In this document: positions 7,505 to 19,100 of the stretch, piece after piece
How the letters are laid out: each line of letters begins with the position of its first letter
How positions within the stretch are numbered: the first letter of the stretch is position 1
NCBI GenBank assembly: GCA_964652155.1
Contig: CAZZBK010000018.1
Span: forward strand, 1 to 56,352
DNA from: CAZZBK01 sp964652155
GTDB lineage: Bacteria; Planctomycetota; Planctomycetia; Pirellulales; PNKZ01
DNA length: 56,352 nucleotides
Direction: 5' to 3'
Notes under the pieces: model-generated
The model's input: only the letters and a program-made list of their open reading frames with translations
Database searches by the model: none
Told to the model about the DNA's origin: nothing
Program-made: the position numbers and the translations under genes

Positions 7505-9328
7505 CTATCCATCCGTGGGTAGAGAGATTCCCTGCCGACTCCGTTCTCGCTCAATCGCTTGCCTTAGCAACAAATCGCTCGGCGTCGCGGGGGACGTCGA
7601 CGATGAATCCGCCCGACGGAGGGGCGTACTCGGCTGTTGTTGGACCAGCGAGGAGAGCAAATCACGTAGTTCTTGTTCCGCGCTCGAACGATTGATCGCC
7701 CGATGTTCCTCGTCCAAATCGACCAGCAGACTCTTCATGTCGGGGTCGTCGAACTCGAGCATCAATCGTGCAAACGTGGGGGGGTGACCTTCGTCGGCCA
7801 GCACGCAACTCCGTGCAAACAGCACGCGGCGTCGCGGACAAACGAGTTGGTCAGGAGATATTTGTAAGCGAGCCTGGGGTAGAAATTCCGGCCAAGTGAG
7901 CAAGATTTCCAACAGCCAGCGCTCGGCGGTTTCGCGTTTGGCCTCGACCTTGGACGGCACAGGCGCGTCGGGCTCCAGGCCGCGCGGACGCGAACTGGAG
8001 CGGCGCTGCTCGTTGAGCCGGCGACGTAAAATCTCTTCTGAAACGCCTGCCCGGCGGGCTAATCGAGTCAATATCTGAGCTTCTTTGAGCTGCACGGCGC
8101 TCGATGCCAGGCCTTGTGGCCGGGGTGCCTTGGCCAGCGTGGCCAGGATTTGCTCGACCGCTCGATTGACCGCATGCAGATCGTCGCCAAGCTCGTGCGT
8201 GAGTGTGCGAAACTTGTGCTCCAGGGCGTCGACCGCCCCGGTGAGTTGCTCCTCAAAGGCGGCACTGCCGTGCTGGAGCAAAAAGTCGGCCGGGTCGAGT
8301 TCGTCGGGCAACGTGAGAATGCGCAGGTCCATATCGGCGGCGACGAACAGTTCCAGCACTTCGTCGGTACGCCGACGGCCGGCTTCGTCGCCATCCAGGG
8401 TGAGCACAATGCGATCGACAAACCGCCGCAGCAAGCGAATATGTCGCTCGCCCAAGGCCGTGCCAAGGACGGCCACGGCGTTGGTGAAGCCGAACTGATG
8501 CGCGATGATGACGTCGGTGTAGCCTTCCATGACCAGCGCGGTCCGCGACTTGGTCAGGGTGTCCTTGGCGAGGTCGAGGCCGTAGAGCAACCCGCTCTTG
8601 GAAAACAACGGTGTTTCCGGCGAGTTAACGTACTTGGCGGCGTTGGGATCATCCGTTCCTGGTAACACACGGCCACCGAGCGCGACGGGGCGCGCCTGGG
8701 GATCGTGAATCGAGAACAACACGCGGCCTTTGAAGCGATCGTAGTAACCGTTGCCGCTACGACGCTGGCCGATGAGGCCGACCTGCTCGAGCAGTTGCGA
8801 CGAGAACCGAGTCTGCCGGGCATGCTGCTGAATCCAGTCCCAGGAGTCCGGGGCGACTCCGAGCCGAAAGCGACGAATGCTCGCCTCGCTAATACCGCGC
8901 TCGGTCAGGTAGTTGCGAGCCTTTTCCCCTTCGGCCGTGAACAGGGCATCGTGGTATTGCTGCTCAGCCCAAGCCATGGCCTGATATAGGGTTCGCTTGA
9001 TTTCCAGCTCATCGGGGTTACCGGCGATACCATGCTTGGGAAGCACAATCCCGGCCCGTTCAGCAAGCATGGCCAGAGCTTCGCCAAAGCCGACCCCTTC
9101 GTACTTCATGACGAAACTGAAGACATCGCCGCCAATATCGCAAACCCAGCATTTGAACGATTGGCGATCCGGGTTGACCGTGAGGCTAGGGCGCGAATCG
9201 TCGTGCCAGGGGCAGAGCGCTTTGTAGGCCCGGCCTTCGCGCCGCAAGGGTAGATAGTGCCCCACGAGGTCGACAATGTCGACCGCCTGTCGCACCTGTT
9301 CCTTGGCATCGAACGAACTGTGGGCCAC
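7505..9328 (-). CDS. dnaG: DNA primase DnaG
   Basis: Synthesises RNA primers at the replication fork; 607 residues, a normal length. The N-terminal CHC2 zinc-binding domain has C39-x2-H42 (CPWHDD) and C60-x2-C63 (CWVC). The RNA polymerase core contains YFNDRF-equivalent sequence YYDRFKGRVLFSI. The TOPRIM fold contains MEGYTDVIIAHQ (catalytic Glu near 267) and LTLDGDEAGRR (near 310). The C-terminal ~150 residues form the helicase-interaction region and are less conserved. The start is GTG at 9328 with AGGAG 6 nt upstream. A strong promoter lies at 9487-9515, giving a leader of about 150 nt, and rpoD follows in the same operon. Confidence 0.97.
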   Translation of the reverse strand: MAHSSFDAKEQVRQAVDIVDLVGHYLPLRREGRAYKALCPWHDDSRPSLTVNPDRQSFKCWVCDIGGDVFSFVMKYEGVGFGEALAMLAERAGIVLPKHGIAGNPDELEIKRTLYQAMAWAEQQYHDALFTAEGEKARNYLTERGISEASIRRFRLGVAPDSWDWIQQHARQTRFSSQLLEQVGLIGQRRSGNGYYDRFKGRVLFSIHDPQARPVALGGRVLPGTDDPNAAKYVNSPETPLFSKSGLLYGLDLAKDTLTKSRTALVMEGYTDVIIAHQFGFTNAVAVLGTALGERHIRLLRRFVDRIVLTLDGDEAGRRRTDEVLELFVAADMDLRILTLPDELDPADFLLQHGSAAFEEQLTGAVDALEHKFRTLTHELGDDLHAVNRAVEQILATLAKAPRPQGLASSAVQLKEAQILTRLARRAGVSEEILRRRLNEQRRSSSRPRGLEPDAPVPSKVEAKRETAERWLLEILLTWPEFLPQARLQISPDQLVCPRRRVLFARSCVLADEGHPPTFARLMLEFDDPDMKSLLVDLDEEHRAINRSSAEQELRDLLSSLVQQQPSTPLRRADSSSTSPATPSDLLLRQAIERERSRQGISLPTDG

Positions 9329-9486
9329 CGGCCGCTCCTGCGTTGCGGGTCCGTCGGTCGGCTGTCATGCCGGCGACGAAACGCGTGAGTGCGGGGATTG
9401 AAGCTCAGCATCACCTGAACTTCGTTAGCCGTTACAAACAGCGTCGCTGCGGGGCGACTCGGGATGCCGATTGTAACGGGCCGGGG

Positions 9487-9515
9487 ATTATAGGGGTGGT
9501 TCTCCAACGGGTCAA
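9487..9515 (-). promoter_or_regulatory. Strong sigma-70 promoter of the dnaG-rpoD operon
   Basis: On the minus strand: TTGACC (-35), exactly 17 nt, TATAAT (-10, perfect). It is the best promoter match I found in the window. The predicted start near 9480 leaves a ~150-nt 5' leader ahead of the dnaG GTG. Confidence 0.8.
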
Positions 9516-10167
9516 TCGCGGCTCACGTCCCAGTGCCAGCATTGCAGACACCGCAAATAGTGGTCACGCAATATGTTGCGGCATGCGGCTTCAAAGCGAT
9601 CGGAGTTCGAGTGACGCTTTTGGAGCGAAGGGGTGTGCTCGGGACCGCTTTGAAGTCTGTCGAAAACCCCTCCTGTAGTGCAAGCAAGCCTCGTCGAGCC
9701 CCCCATGATCGGTTGGTCAGATTTTACCGAATGCATTTTTGTTGCGGAGGTTACGACGCACGACTAATATGCAAAAGATTAGCCTTTGTACCGATTGCAT
9801 GCTTCGCTGGGACGCAGGCCGCGCTGGTTGCAAAGGTGGAAAACGACGGGTGTTAGGTTAAATACGCGACGTTTTCCAACGGGTTGAGTATCTAAATCAG
9901 GAGCTTTACGTCGTCCAGGCATTCTTTGCCAGCGAGTCCCAAATTGGGTTGGGGCTTGCGGCAAGTTTTTTCTGTGACGAATGCGTCGAGCGTTCCGTGC
10001 ATTTTGATGGCTCGGCTCGTGACTTCGATAAGCGTTCGGCAACGCACGCTCGTTGACGGCATCTCATCTTTGGCCGCTGACGAACGTGTGGGCGTCCGCA
10101 AAGGTAGTCGCTACCGCTTGCATTTGCATGGGATGAGTTCGTTTCGTAATCCAGAAGGACATCGCTC
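9516..10167. other. 652-nt non-coding region between the dnaG promoter and the giant gene
   Basis: No credible gene was seen on either strand. It contains inverted repeats CTTCAAAGCG/CGCTTTGAAG (9589-9598 and 9646-9655, 47 nt apart) and GGAAAACG/CGTTTTCC (9838-9845 and 9870-9877). It presumably carries the promoter of the giant gene, but no convincing -35/-10 pair was found. Confidence 0.6.
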
Positions 10168-13100
10168 GTGCGCAGCACATTCTGGGATGTTGTAAAATGT
10201 TGGTTTGGTAAGCATCGCAAACGGTCGCGATGCAAAAATACGGCTCTGACCTCACGGCTCAATCTGCAACCGCTCGAAGAGCGGCGCTTGATGGCGATCC
10301 GGGTCTGGACGGGGCTGGGGGCCGACACCAATTGGTCGACGGCCGCAAACTGGTCTGCCAACATCCAGCCCGTTGTTGGTGACGATCTGGTGTTTCCCAC
10401 GGGGCCGGTGCAGACCACGGCCAATAACGACCTCGCGGAGGGGACGCGTTTCAATACCGTGCGCATTGGCGGCAGCGGCTACAACATCACGGGCAACAAC
10501 ATCAGCCTGTACGGTGGCTTGACGGCCAATCACTCCAGCGGATCGTCGATTTTTGCGGCGCCGATCACACTCGTGAACGCGCAGACCTTTGTTGTCGCCA
10601 ACTCGGCGGCTTCGCTCACGCTCTCCGGCACGGTCGACACGGCTAACCTCATCGGCACCACCAATCTGCTCGGTACCGCGACGATCACCAGCCTGGGGAC
10701 TTCAGCGCTCACCTTCGACGGCTCCGGCACGCTGATCGAAGCGCCCACTGGCGTGATCGCTGGTGACGGCAGCATCACCAAATTGGGCGACGGCACGGTC
10801 TTCCTGCAAGGCACCAACACGTTCACGGGCGTGGTCGATATTCGCCAAGGTATTGTCAAAATTAGCAACGCCGCGGCACTCGGCAATACCGACGGGTTCA
10901 CCCAGGTCGGCTCTGGTGCGTCCTTGCAAATGCAAGGCAGCATCACGGTCAACGAACCGCTCTCGATCCGTGACGGTGGCATCGGCTTTGGAGCAGGCAA
11001 TAGCCCCACGAGCATGGGCGCGCTCAACAGCTTGGCGGGCACGAACGTCTGGAGCGGCGGTATTGAGTTGGCCTCGACCGCTGCCATTTCGGTCGAGAGC
11101 GGCTCGCTCGATATCGGCGGCGTCATCAGCGCTCCGCTCTCGCAAGTTCGCAACCTGATCAAGCTGGGCGGCGGCACGCTGCAACTCAGCGGCACGCAAG
11201 CCAATTTGTTCACCGGCACAACGACCGTCGTTGCTGGCACGTTGCAATTGAACAAGTCCTCGGGCGTCAATGCCCTGCCCGGCTCGTTGGTCATCGGCGA
11301 CATCATCAGCAGCGACAATAACGCGACCGTGCAGTGGCTCAATCATCATCAACTACCCGAAACCGATTTCTTTGGCACCGCGCTCGTGGCGGTCAGCGTA
11401 AATCCATCTGGCGTGATCGACCTTAATGGTTACACCGACGCCATCGGGCTGTTGAACATGTCGACCGGCCCGACGTTTAGTGCCGATGTGATGACGGGCA
11501 GCACCGGTCAGATCATCTTGACGGGCACGGTTGCGGTTAACGGCAGCGCCCCCGCGGGGTCCAGCGGCCTCTCGCCCGCAGCGACGATCACGGGCAACGT
11601 CGATCTCGGCGCGCTCTATAGCGGTGTTGGCGGCGCGACCCAGGCTCGGCAATTCTTGGTCGGCGACTCGCAGACGCCCGACATCGCGGCTGATCTGATC
11701 GTGTCGGCCAATATCACAGGGGGCAATATTCAGCTCGAAAAAAGCGGTCTCGGCACGATCCGCTTGAGCGGCACGAACACCTATACCGGTTCGACCGTGC
11801 TCTACGGCGGCTTTGTGGAACTGGGGAACGATTCTGCCCTTGGTACCGGCTTGCTGTCGATTCAGGGGGCATCGAACCCCGGGTTAATTGCGGTCGGCGG
11901 CAACGTGACGTTGCAGAACAACGTCTCGCTCGATGGCAACGTCACGCTCCTGGGGAGCAACGACTTGACGTTCAGCGGTGCGACCACCATGACGGGCAAC
12001 ACGAATCACATCATCAATGTGATGAACCCCAATCAGCAGTTGGTGTTGGCTGGCGGTCTCAAGCAGTGGGCGCTCGGCACCTCGAACTTGGTCAAAGGAG
12101 GGCGCGGCACGTTGACCCTCGGCGGTCAAAATGTCACCGGCCAATCGACTTATCAGGGCACCACGACGATCAATCCCGACGGCGGCACGTTGCGATTGAT
12201 GGGCTCGAGTGGCACGTTGCTCAACACGCCATCGATCACGGTGGGGGCCAATGCCACGCTGTGGTTGGACAACTCTCAATCCGTTGTGTCGGACCGCCTG
12301 CAAGACTTCACGTCGCTGACGGTGAGTGGCGGAGCGATTAAGTTAACGGGCAACGCAAGCGACTCGGTCACAGAGAGTATCGGCGCGGTCACGGTGACCA
12401 GCGAATTCAACGCGACCTTCACGGCCGATAGTTTGCAGGGCGCGACGTTGATCATGAATACGTTGACGCTGGGCAATACGGGCTCAACGGTGAATTTCGT
12501 CGGGAGCCAAGCCGCCCTGTCGATGACCGGCTCGAATCGCATCATCGTGGCCAATTCGCCTCCCGCCGCGGTGAATGGCGTGTATCCGCAGTTTACCGTG
12601 ACCGGTCCCAACTCGTTTGATCTGGCGACCATCGGTGCCAACAGCATTGGTGCCGCGATTGTCGCGTTGCCCTCGACCGACTACGTCACCGATCTCTCTC
12701 AGGCCGGGCCACTGAGTAATGTTCGTCTGACCAGCGATCAAAACATGACGATCAGCCGCGCGATCAACTCGTTGTTGATTGACCCGGGAGTGACCCTCGG
12801 CGGCACGGGGACCTTAACGGTCGCCACCGGGCAAATCGCTTTTAGTTCGCTGAACCAGACCAACGTTTCGTCCAGCATCGCTGGCCCCAATGTCGTGCTA
12901 GGTGCCCCAGGACGCATCACGGTTCAGGCCGGTAACACGGCGTCGGTATCGTCGCAAATTCTCGCCGTGGGCCAGAACTTTTATAAGCTCGGCGGCGGCA
13001 CGCTGGTCCTGCGTGGCGACAATACGATCACGGGCAACATGTTCTTGAACGAAGGCGTGCTCAACGCGCAGAGCAGCACGGCGCTCGGCTCTGCGGCCGC

Positions 13101-16100
13101 GGCCGCCGCCGCGATCACTCTCACCACTCGTCACAACACCTCGCTTGAATTGCAGCAAACGGACCTGGGGCCGATCACGTCCAACACCAAATCGTTGGTC
13201 ATTCAAGGCACGGGCTTGAACGACTCCGGCGCGCTGCGCAGCGTGGCGGGCAATAACACTTGGCTCGGCCCCGTCACGATCAACGGCGATATCGTCGACC
13301 TGACCGGCACGCTCGCCGGTTTGCCCCAGTACACGACGCCCTCGACGTTCATCAACATTGAGGACGGAGCGCAGTTGAACCTGTTCGGTATCATTAGCGG
13401 CGCTCCAGACCTTGTGAAAATGGGCACCGGTACCCTGGCCTACACCGGACTGCAACCCAACGCCAACACCGGCACGACGCGCGTCGTGGCGGGCACCTTG
13501 CTGCTCAATAAACTCCAAGGTCTGAACGCAATCAACACCCCGCTCGTCATCGGCATCGACTCCGGCAGCACGCCCGCCGAAGTGCGATTGGCCAATAGCG
13601 ATCAAATTCTGGACACCGCAAATGTTGAAGTCCGCTCGACGGGCAAGCTCAACTTGGCCGGCTTCTCCGAGATGATTGCCAACGTCAACATGTCGATCGG
13701 TTCGAGCGGGGCGGGCATCATCGATATCGGCAACGGCGGCTGGCTCACGCTCAATGGCAATGTCACCGCCTTTGCACGCGGCACGGGCAATGCCACCGGA
13801 GCCGCCATTCTCAACGGCACGCTCGCGCTGCAGCAGTATCAGACCAGCACGGCCACGACACGCACCTACAATGTGAACGATGGTGCTACGGGCGACGACT
13901 TCCTCATCACCAGTTCGATCGTCGATGGCAGCGGCTTGACCACGACGAACATCACCAAGACCGGCTTCGGCACCTTGGTTTACGGTGGCAGCGGATCGAA
14001 CACTTACATCGGCGTGACGACCGTCAACCAAGGCGAACTGGTTCTGGCCAAGTCAGGCGGCACGGCCTTTATGGGCTCGCTCGTGATCGGCGACCAAGTC
14101 GCCATCGAAGGCTATGCCAAGAGCGACGTTGTCCGCCTACGCGCACCCAATCAGCTCCCCGACGCCTTGGCAACTCTCACGATTCACAACACCGGCTGGC
14201 TGGACATGAACGGGTTCAGCGACACGTTCGGCTCGGCGGACGCCGTGGTGGCAATCACTTTGAATGCCGGCGTGTTGACCCTCAACTCCAGTGGTAGCAG
14301 CGGCACGCTGACCCTGATCGGCGATATCACGACGACCCCCGTACAAAGCTCGTCGCTGTTCAATGTTCAGACGCCGCCACGCATCGAAGGGGGATCCATC
14401 GGCCTGGGGACCGTGACCCACTCGATCACCTCGGCCGATAACGTCGGCCTCCCCTACGATCTGATTCTCTCGTCGAACGTTAGTGGTAGCGGCGGCATTA
14501 ATAAGCTTGGCGCGGGCTTGCTGCTGTTGACGGGTGATAACACTTACACCGGCACAACGTTCTTTGGCGCGGGCGGTTTGGCGGTCGGCAGCAATTCGGC
14601 ACTCGGCACGGGATTGCTCTACGTTGTCGGTGGCAACAACGTGATTCAGGCGATCGAAGGCTATAACGGCGCCCGCACGATTACCAACAACGCCTTCTTC
14701 GGTGCCTTTACGGGCACCGGTTCGTTGGTCTTCGTGGGGGGTAATCAGATCGGTGGCGGCGGCAACGACCTGACCTTCAGCGGCGCAGTCAACCTCACTG
14801 GTGCCGTGGCCTTCAATGTCCCGTTTGCCGGAGCGGTCGACTTCACCGGCGGTGTCGGCGAGTTGTACGCCTCACAAGCACTGACCAAATTCGGCTTCGG
14901 CACCCTGTTTGTTTCGAGCGCCTACACACCCAGCGGCGCGATCGTGGTCTCGCAAAATAGCGGTACGCTTTCGCTGCGTGACGCCGGTACCGCACTCAAC
15001 GTGGGATCGATGACGGTCAACGTCGGCGGCACATTCGAGTTGGATAACAATTACGGTGCCAACAACATCAACCGCTTGATCGACAACGTGAGTTTGACGT
15101 TGGCAGGTGGCAATTTCGCGTTCTCTGCCAAGCCAGGAGCCGTGTCGGCCGAAACCATCGGCCCCCTCGTGCTCTCGGCCAGCACGTCGTCCATGATCCA
15201 AACATTGGCCTCGACCACGCCCGGCTCGCTGTCGACGCTGACGTTTGGCACCCTAACGCGCAACGCCTCGAGCACGATCATTATCGCGGGTCGAGGCGCG
15301 GACATCGGCGGCACAGCCGCGACGAACCAAGTCGCTTACACCGTGGCTCCTGCGCTGACATCCAGTGGTGTCTTCCAGTTTGGTGCCCTCTACAACTCGA
15401 CCGGTTTTGAGTTCATGACCGCTTCGAGCGGATTCTTGATCCCGCAAACTTTCCTATCCTCGACCGCCGGCGCAAGCAACACGACCAACGTCAAGTTGAC
15501 CAGCAACACGAATTTGTCGGCGAACACAACGATGGGCGGTTTGTTGGTCAGCGGCAACACGACGGTCAACTTGGGCGGTTTCTTCCTGTCTCCCACGGCG
15601 GGCCCCTTCTTGCTCTCGGGCACCCCGACCATTGCCTCGCCGGGCAATCTGGTCTTGCCCGCCGACGCGGTCATTCTGACCGACCCGTTCATTCCCACCA
15701 GTGCCTCGATTGGCTCAGCAATTTTGGGCCCGACGACCAACTTAACGTTTGGCGGTCGCGGCACGGTCGCGCTCTCCGGCAATAACACATTCGCCGCGCC
15801 GTTGAATATCAATGACGGCTCGGTGGTCGTCGCCCGATCGACCACCGCCATTGGCGCTACCGGTGCCAATGTGAATGTGAACTATGGCGGACGCCTCGAG
15901 CTTGATATCGCCGCCGGCGGCGCGATGAATACTCGAACACTCGCCATCGCCGGACAAGGCGAAGGCAACACCGGCGCGATTCCGCTCCGCGTCGTGTCGG
16001 GTGATATCACCTGGCCGGGCAATGTCGTGATGCTCACCAACCGTACAGGTCTGCGCGAAGAGGCGGGTTCGCGACTAATCATCAACGGAGTGGTCAGCGG

Positions 16101-19100
16101 TGCCGCGGGCTTCAACAAGCTCGGACCAGGAACCTTGCAACTGGGCGGGGGTGTGTCCAATACCTTCACGCTCCAAAGCAACATTTGGGAAGGCACGGTC
16201 GAACTCAATAAAACCAGCAGCACCAGTGCCTTTGCCGCGGGTGCTCCGATCGTCGTTGGCGACTTCCTCAGCGGTACGAGTGGCACGGACTCGATGGTTT
16301 GGTTGCAGGGCTTTCAAATTGCCAATGCGACCACCGGTAACTCACTGATCACGATGAACGGCAATGCGCTGATGGACGTGCGTGGGTTCACGGAAGATTT
16401 TTCCCAAGGGGCCAACAACTCGATCGTCATGAACGTTGGCCCGAGCGGCAGTCCCGTGCTCCGCTCGTCGGGCGCTGGAGTCGTCATATTGGGAGCTGCG
16501 ACCATTGCCCAGGGTAACCTGTCCGTGGCGGCCATTGCCGGTGGTACTCCATCGGCGGCTTCGATCCAAGGATTATTAAGGCTCGCCGATGTCACCCCTA
16601 CCACAGCCCGTGTCATTTCGGTGACTGATACCGCAGCGCTCAATGACTTGGTGATTTCGGCGGTGATAGCCGACAGTACCGCGGCCACAACCAATCTCAC
16701 CTTTGGCGCTGGCACGTTGGGAACAGGCCGGACCGTTCTGGCCGCCGATAGTCCCAGCTTTAACGGTACGATCACGGCCAACGCCGGTGAATTGGCGGTG
16801 ACCGCCTCGAACGCCTTGGGCGTGGCATCTGCCGCGACGGTGATCAGCGGCGCAGGCTCGCTCTTGTTGGGCGGTGTGACGAATGCGGAAACGATCTTGA
16901 TGACCGGCACCGGTACCAATAACACCGGCGCTCTCCGTAGCATCGCCGGCAATAACTCCTTGCTTGGCTCGATCGTGCTTACCAATACGGCTACCGTTGG
17001 CGTGCAATCGGGCTCCGAATTGATGCTCAGCGGCTCGGTCGGCGGCAGCTTCGTGATGACGAAAGTGTTGCCAGGCGGCTTGGAACTCAATGGCACGAGC
17101 ACCAACACCATCACCGGTATCAACTTGTTCGAAGGCTCGCTACGCCTCAATAAGAGCGCGGGCGGAACGATCATGGCAACCACCGGGGCCACGCTGACCG
17201 TTGGCAACGACGCCGGCGGCGCAGGCGCGGATTTGCTGGTCTCGATGGCTCCGAATCAGTTCCCCGCTGCCGATACGATGATCATTACCTCCTCCGGTCG
17301 CTGGGAACTCAACGGAAATAACGAAAGCCTGGGCGGGGTGCTCAATATGACCGCCGGGCCAATGAACTCAGCTCAAATCACCTCGACGACGGGTGCGCCG
17401 ACGATAACCTTTAGCGGCGCGCTCAATGCCGGCGCCATTGGCGGCATCACGACCACCTCGCCCGGCGCGCTCTTGGGCAGTGGAATCTCGCTCAACCTCG
17501 GGGCGGCGACACGCAACTTTACCGCCGTCGATTCGCCATTGCATTTGCGCGAATTGCAAATCGACGCCAACCTCGTCAGCACGTCGGTCGGTGCTTTGAA
17601 CAAACTCGGCACCGGGTCGGTCTTTGTCTCGCAGGCCAATCCGCTCTACACCGGCAATACCGTGTTGAGTGCGGGAACGCTCGCCGTGGGACATGACAAC
17701 GCGCTGGGGACCGTCGCCGCAACCTTAGTTGCTACTGGCGCGGCAAACCTAATGCCCCTGGGTGGCCCCGTCAGCTTGGGGCAGGCCATCACGTTAGGTA
17801 ACAACCTCACGATTTTTGGCACCGACAATCTCACGCTCAACGGTCAGATCACGCAATCGGGCGCACGCACCATCTTCTTCTCGCAGGCCAGCTCACTCGT
17901 CAATCTGGCCGGCCCCATCCAGCTCAATAGCGCCATCCTGACCGTTGCGCCGGGCGGTTTCAATGTCGTGTCGCAGATTAGCGGCGCAATCCAAGATGCC
18001 GGTAGCGGATCGGTCGTGAAAAACGGCCTGGGCACATTGCTCCTCTCGAGTAACAGCAGCAACTACACGGGCGCCACAACGATCAACACCGGCATCGTTC
18101 GCATCTCGGCCGCCAACGCACTGGGTGCCACGACCGGAACGACGACGGTCGCCGCGGGTGCGTCGCTGTTTGTCGATCCCGGCATCGGTGGCGCACTGAC
18201 CATCAACGAATCCTTCTCATTAACCGGTCCTGCAAATGGTTTCCAAATCCCGATGGGGGCACTGCGAAATGCGTCGGGCGACAACACCATGGCCGGCACG
18301 ATCACCTTGGCGACGGCCACTCAAAACTACGTGCTCGGCGCTGAGACCGGCACGACCATGGTGATCACTGGCTCGATTGCAGCAAGCGTTGCAACGGCCA
18401 ACGTCGTTAAAGCAGGTGGCGGCACCCTTGAGTTACAAGGTGGTGCGGTGAACAGAATCTCCGGTTCCGTCACGGTCCGAGAAGGTACCTTACGGTTGAA
18501 TAAGTCAGGCAGCGTCGGCTTCGGTACCACCGCGCTGATCGTGGGCGACGACGCCGGCATTGATCGCCTTGAAATTGTTGGTGCCAATCAGTTTACGTTA
18601 TCCCCAGCAATTACGATGCAAAGCAGCGGCGTCATCGACGCCAGCTTAGCCACGGGCACCACGAACATCGGCCTGTTGACCATGACCCGCGGCTTGGCCA
18701 CTTCATCAACCTTGTTGATGGGGTCGGTTGCGGCGCTCAATCTCGCCGGCAATGTGACCTTACAGCAATTCGGCGGCTCCAATAATAATTCTCCGGCGGC
18801 ATTGATCGGCGGCAGTACCACCGGCATTTTGCACTCAACCACTTCGCGTGTCATTACGGTCGCCGACTCCGTGGCCATCGGTTCGGCGGAAGACTTAACC
18901 ATCGCCGTGCCCATGACGGGCGTTACCCCGAGCAAGGCTGGCTTCGGCACGCTCGGTCTCACGGCCGCCAATAGTTTCACGGGCGCGTTCGCGATTTCGC
19001 AAGGGTTTTACACGGCGGGGACCACGCTCTTCGGTGGCGGCGTGGTGCTGCGCGGCAATGGAACCTTGAATTCCGCCGCCTCCGGCAGCGTCAACAATGT

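Noticed and set aside
9343..9856. Several 70-110 residue frames in the region before the giant gene, considered as a possible rpsU or small protein
   Set aside because: None has the basic, short S21 signature or any motif, and the plus and minus frames overlap one another and the dnaG promoter.
12898..14031. A 377-residue minus-strand frame inside the giant gene, with several others along it
   Set aside because: Arg/Gly/Val/Asp-rich shadow sequence that lies exactly opposite a coherent repeat-coding frame. No ribosome site stands out.
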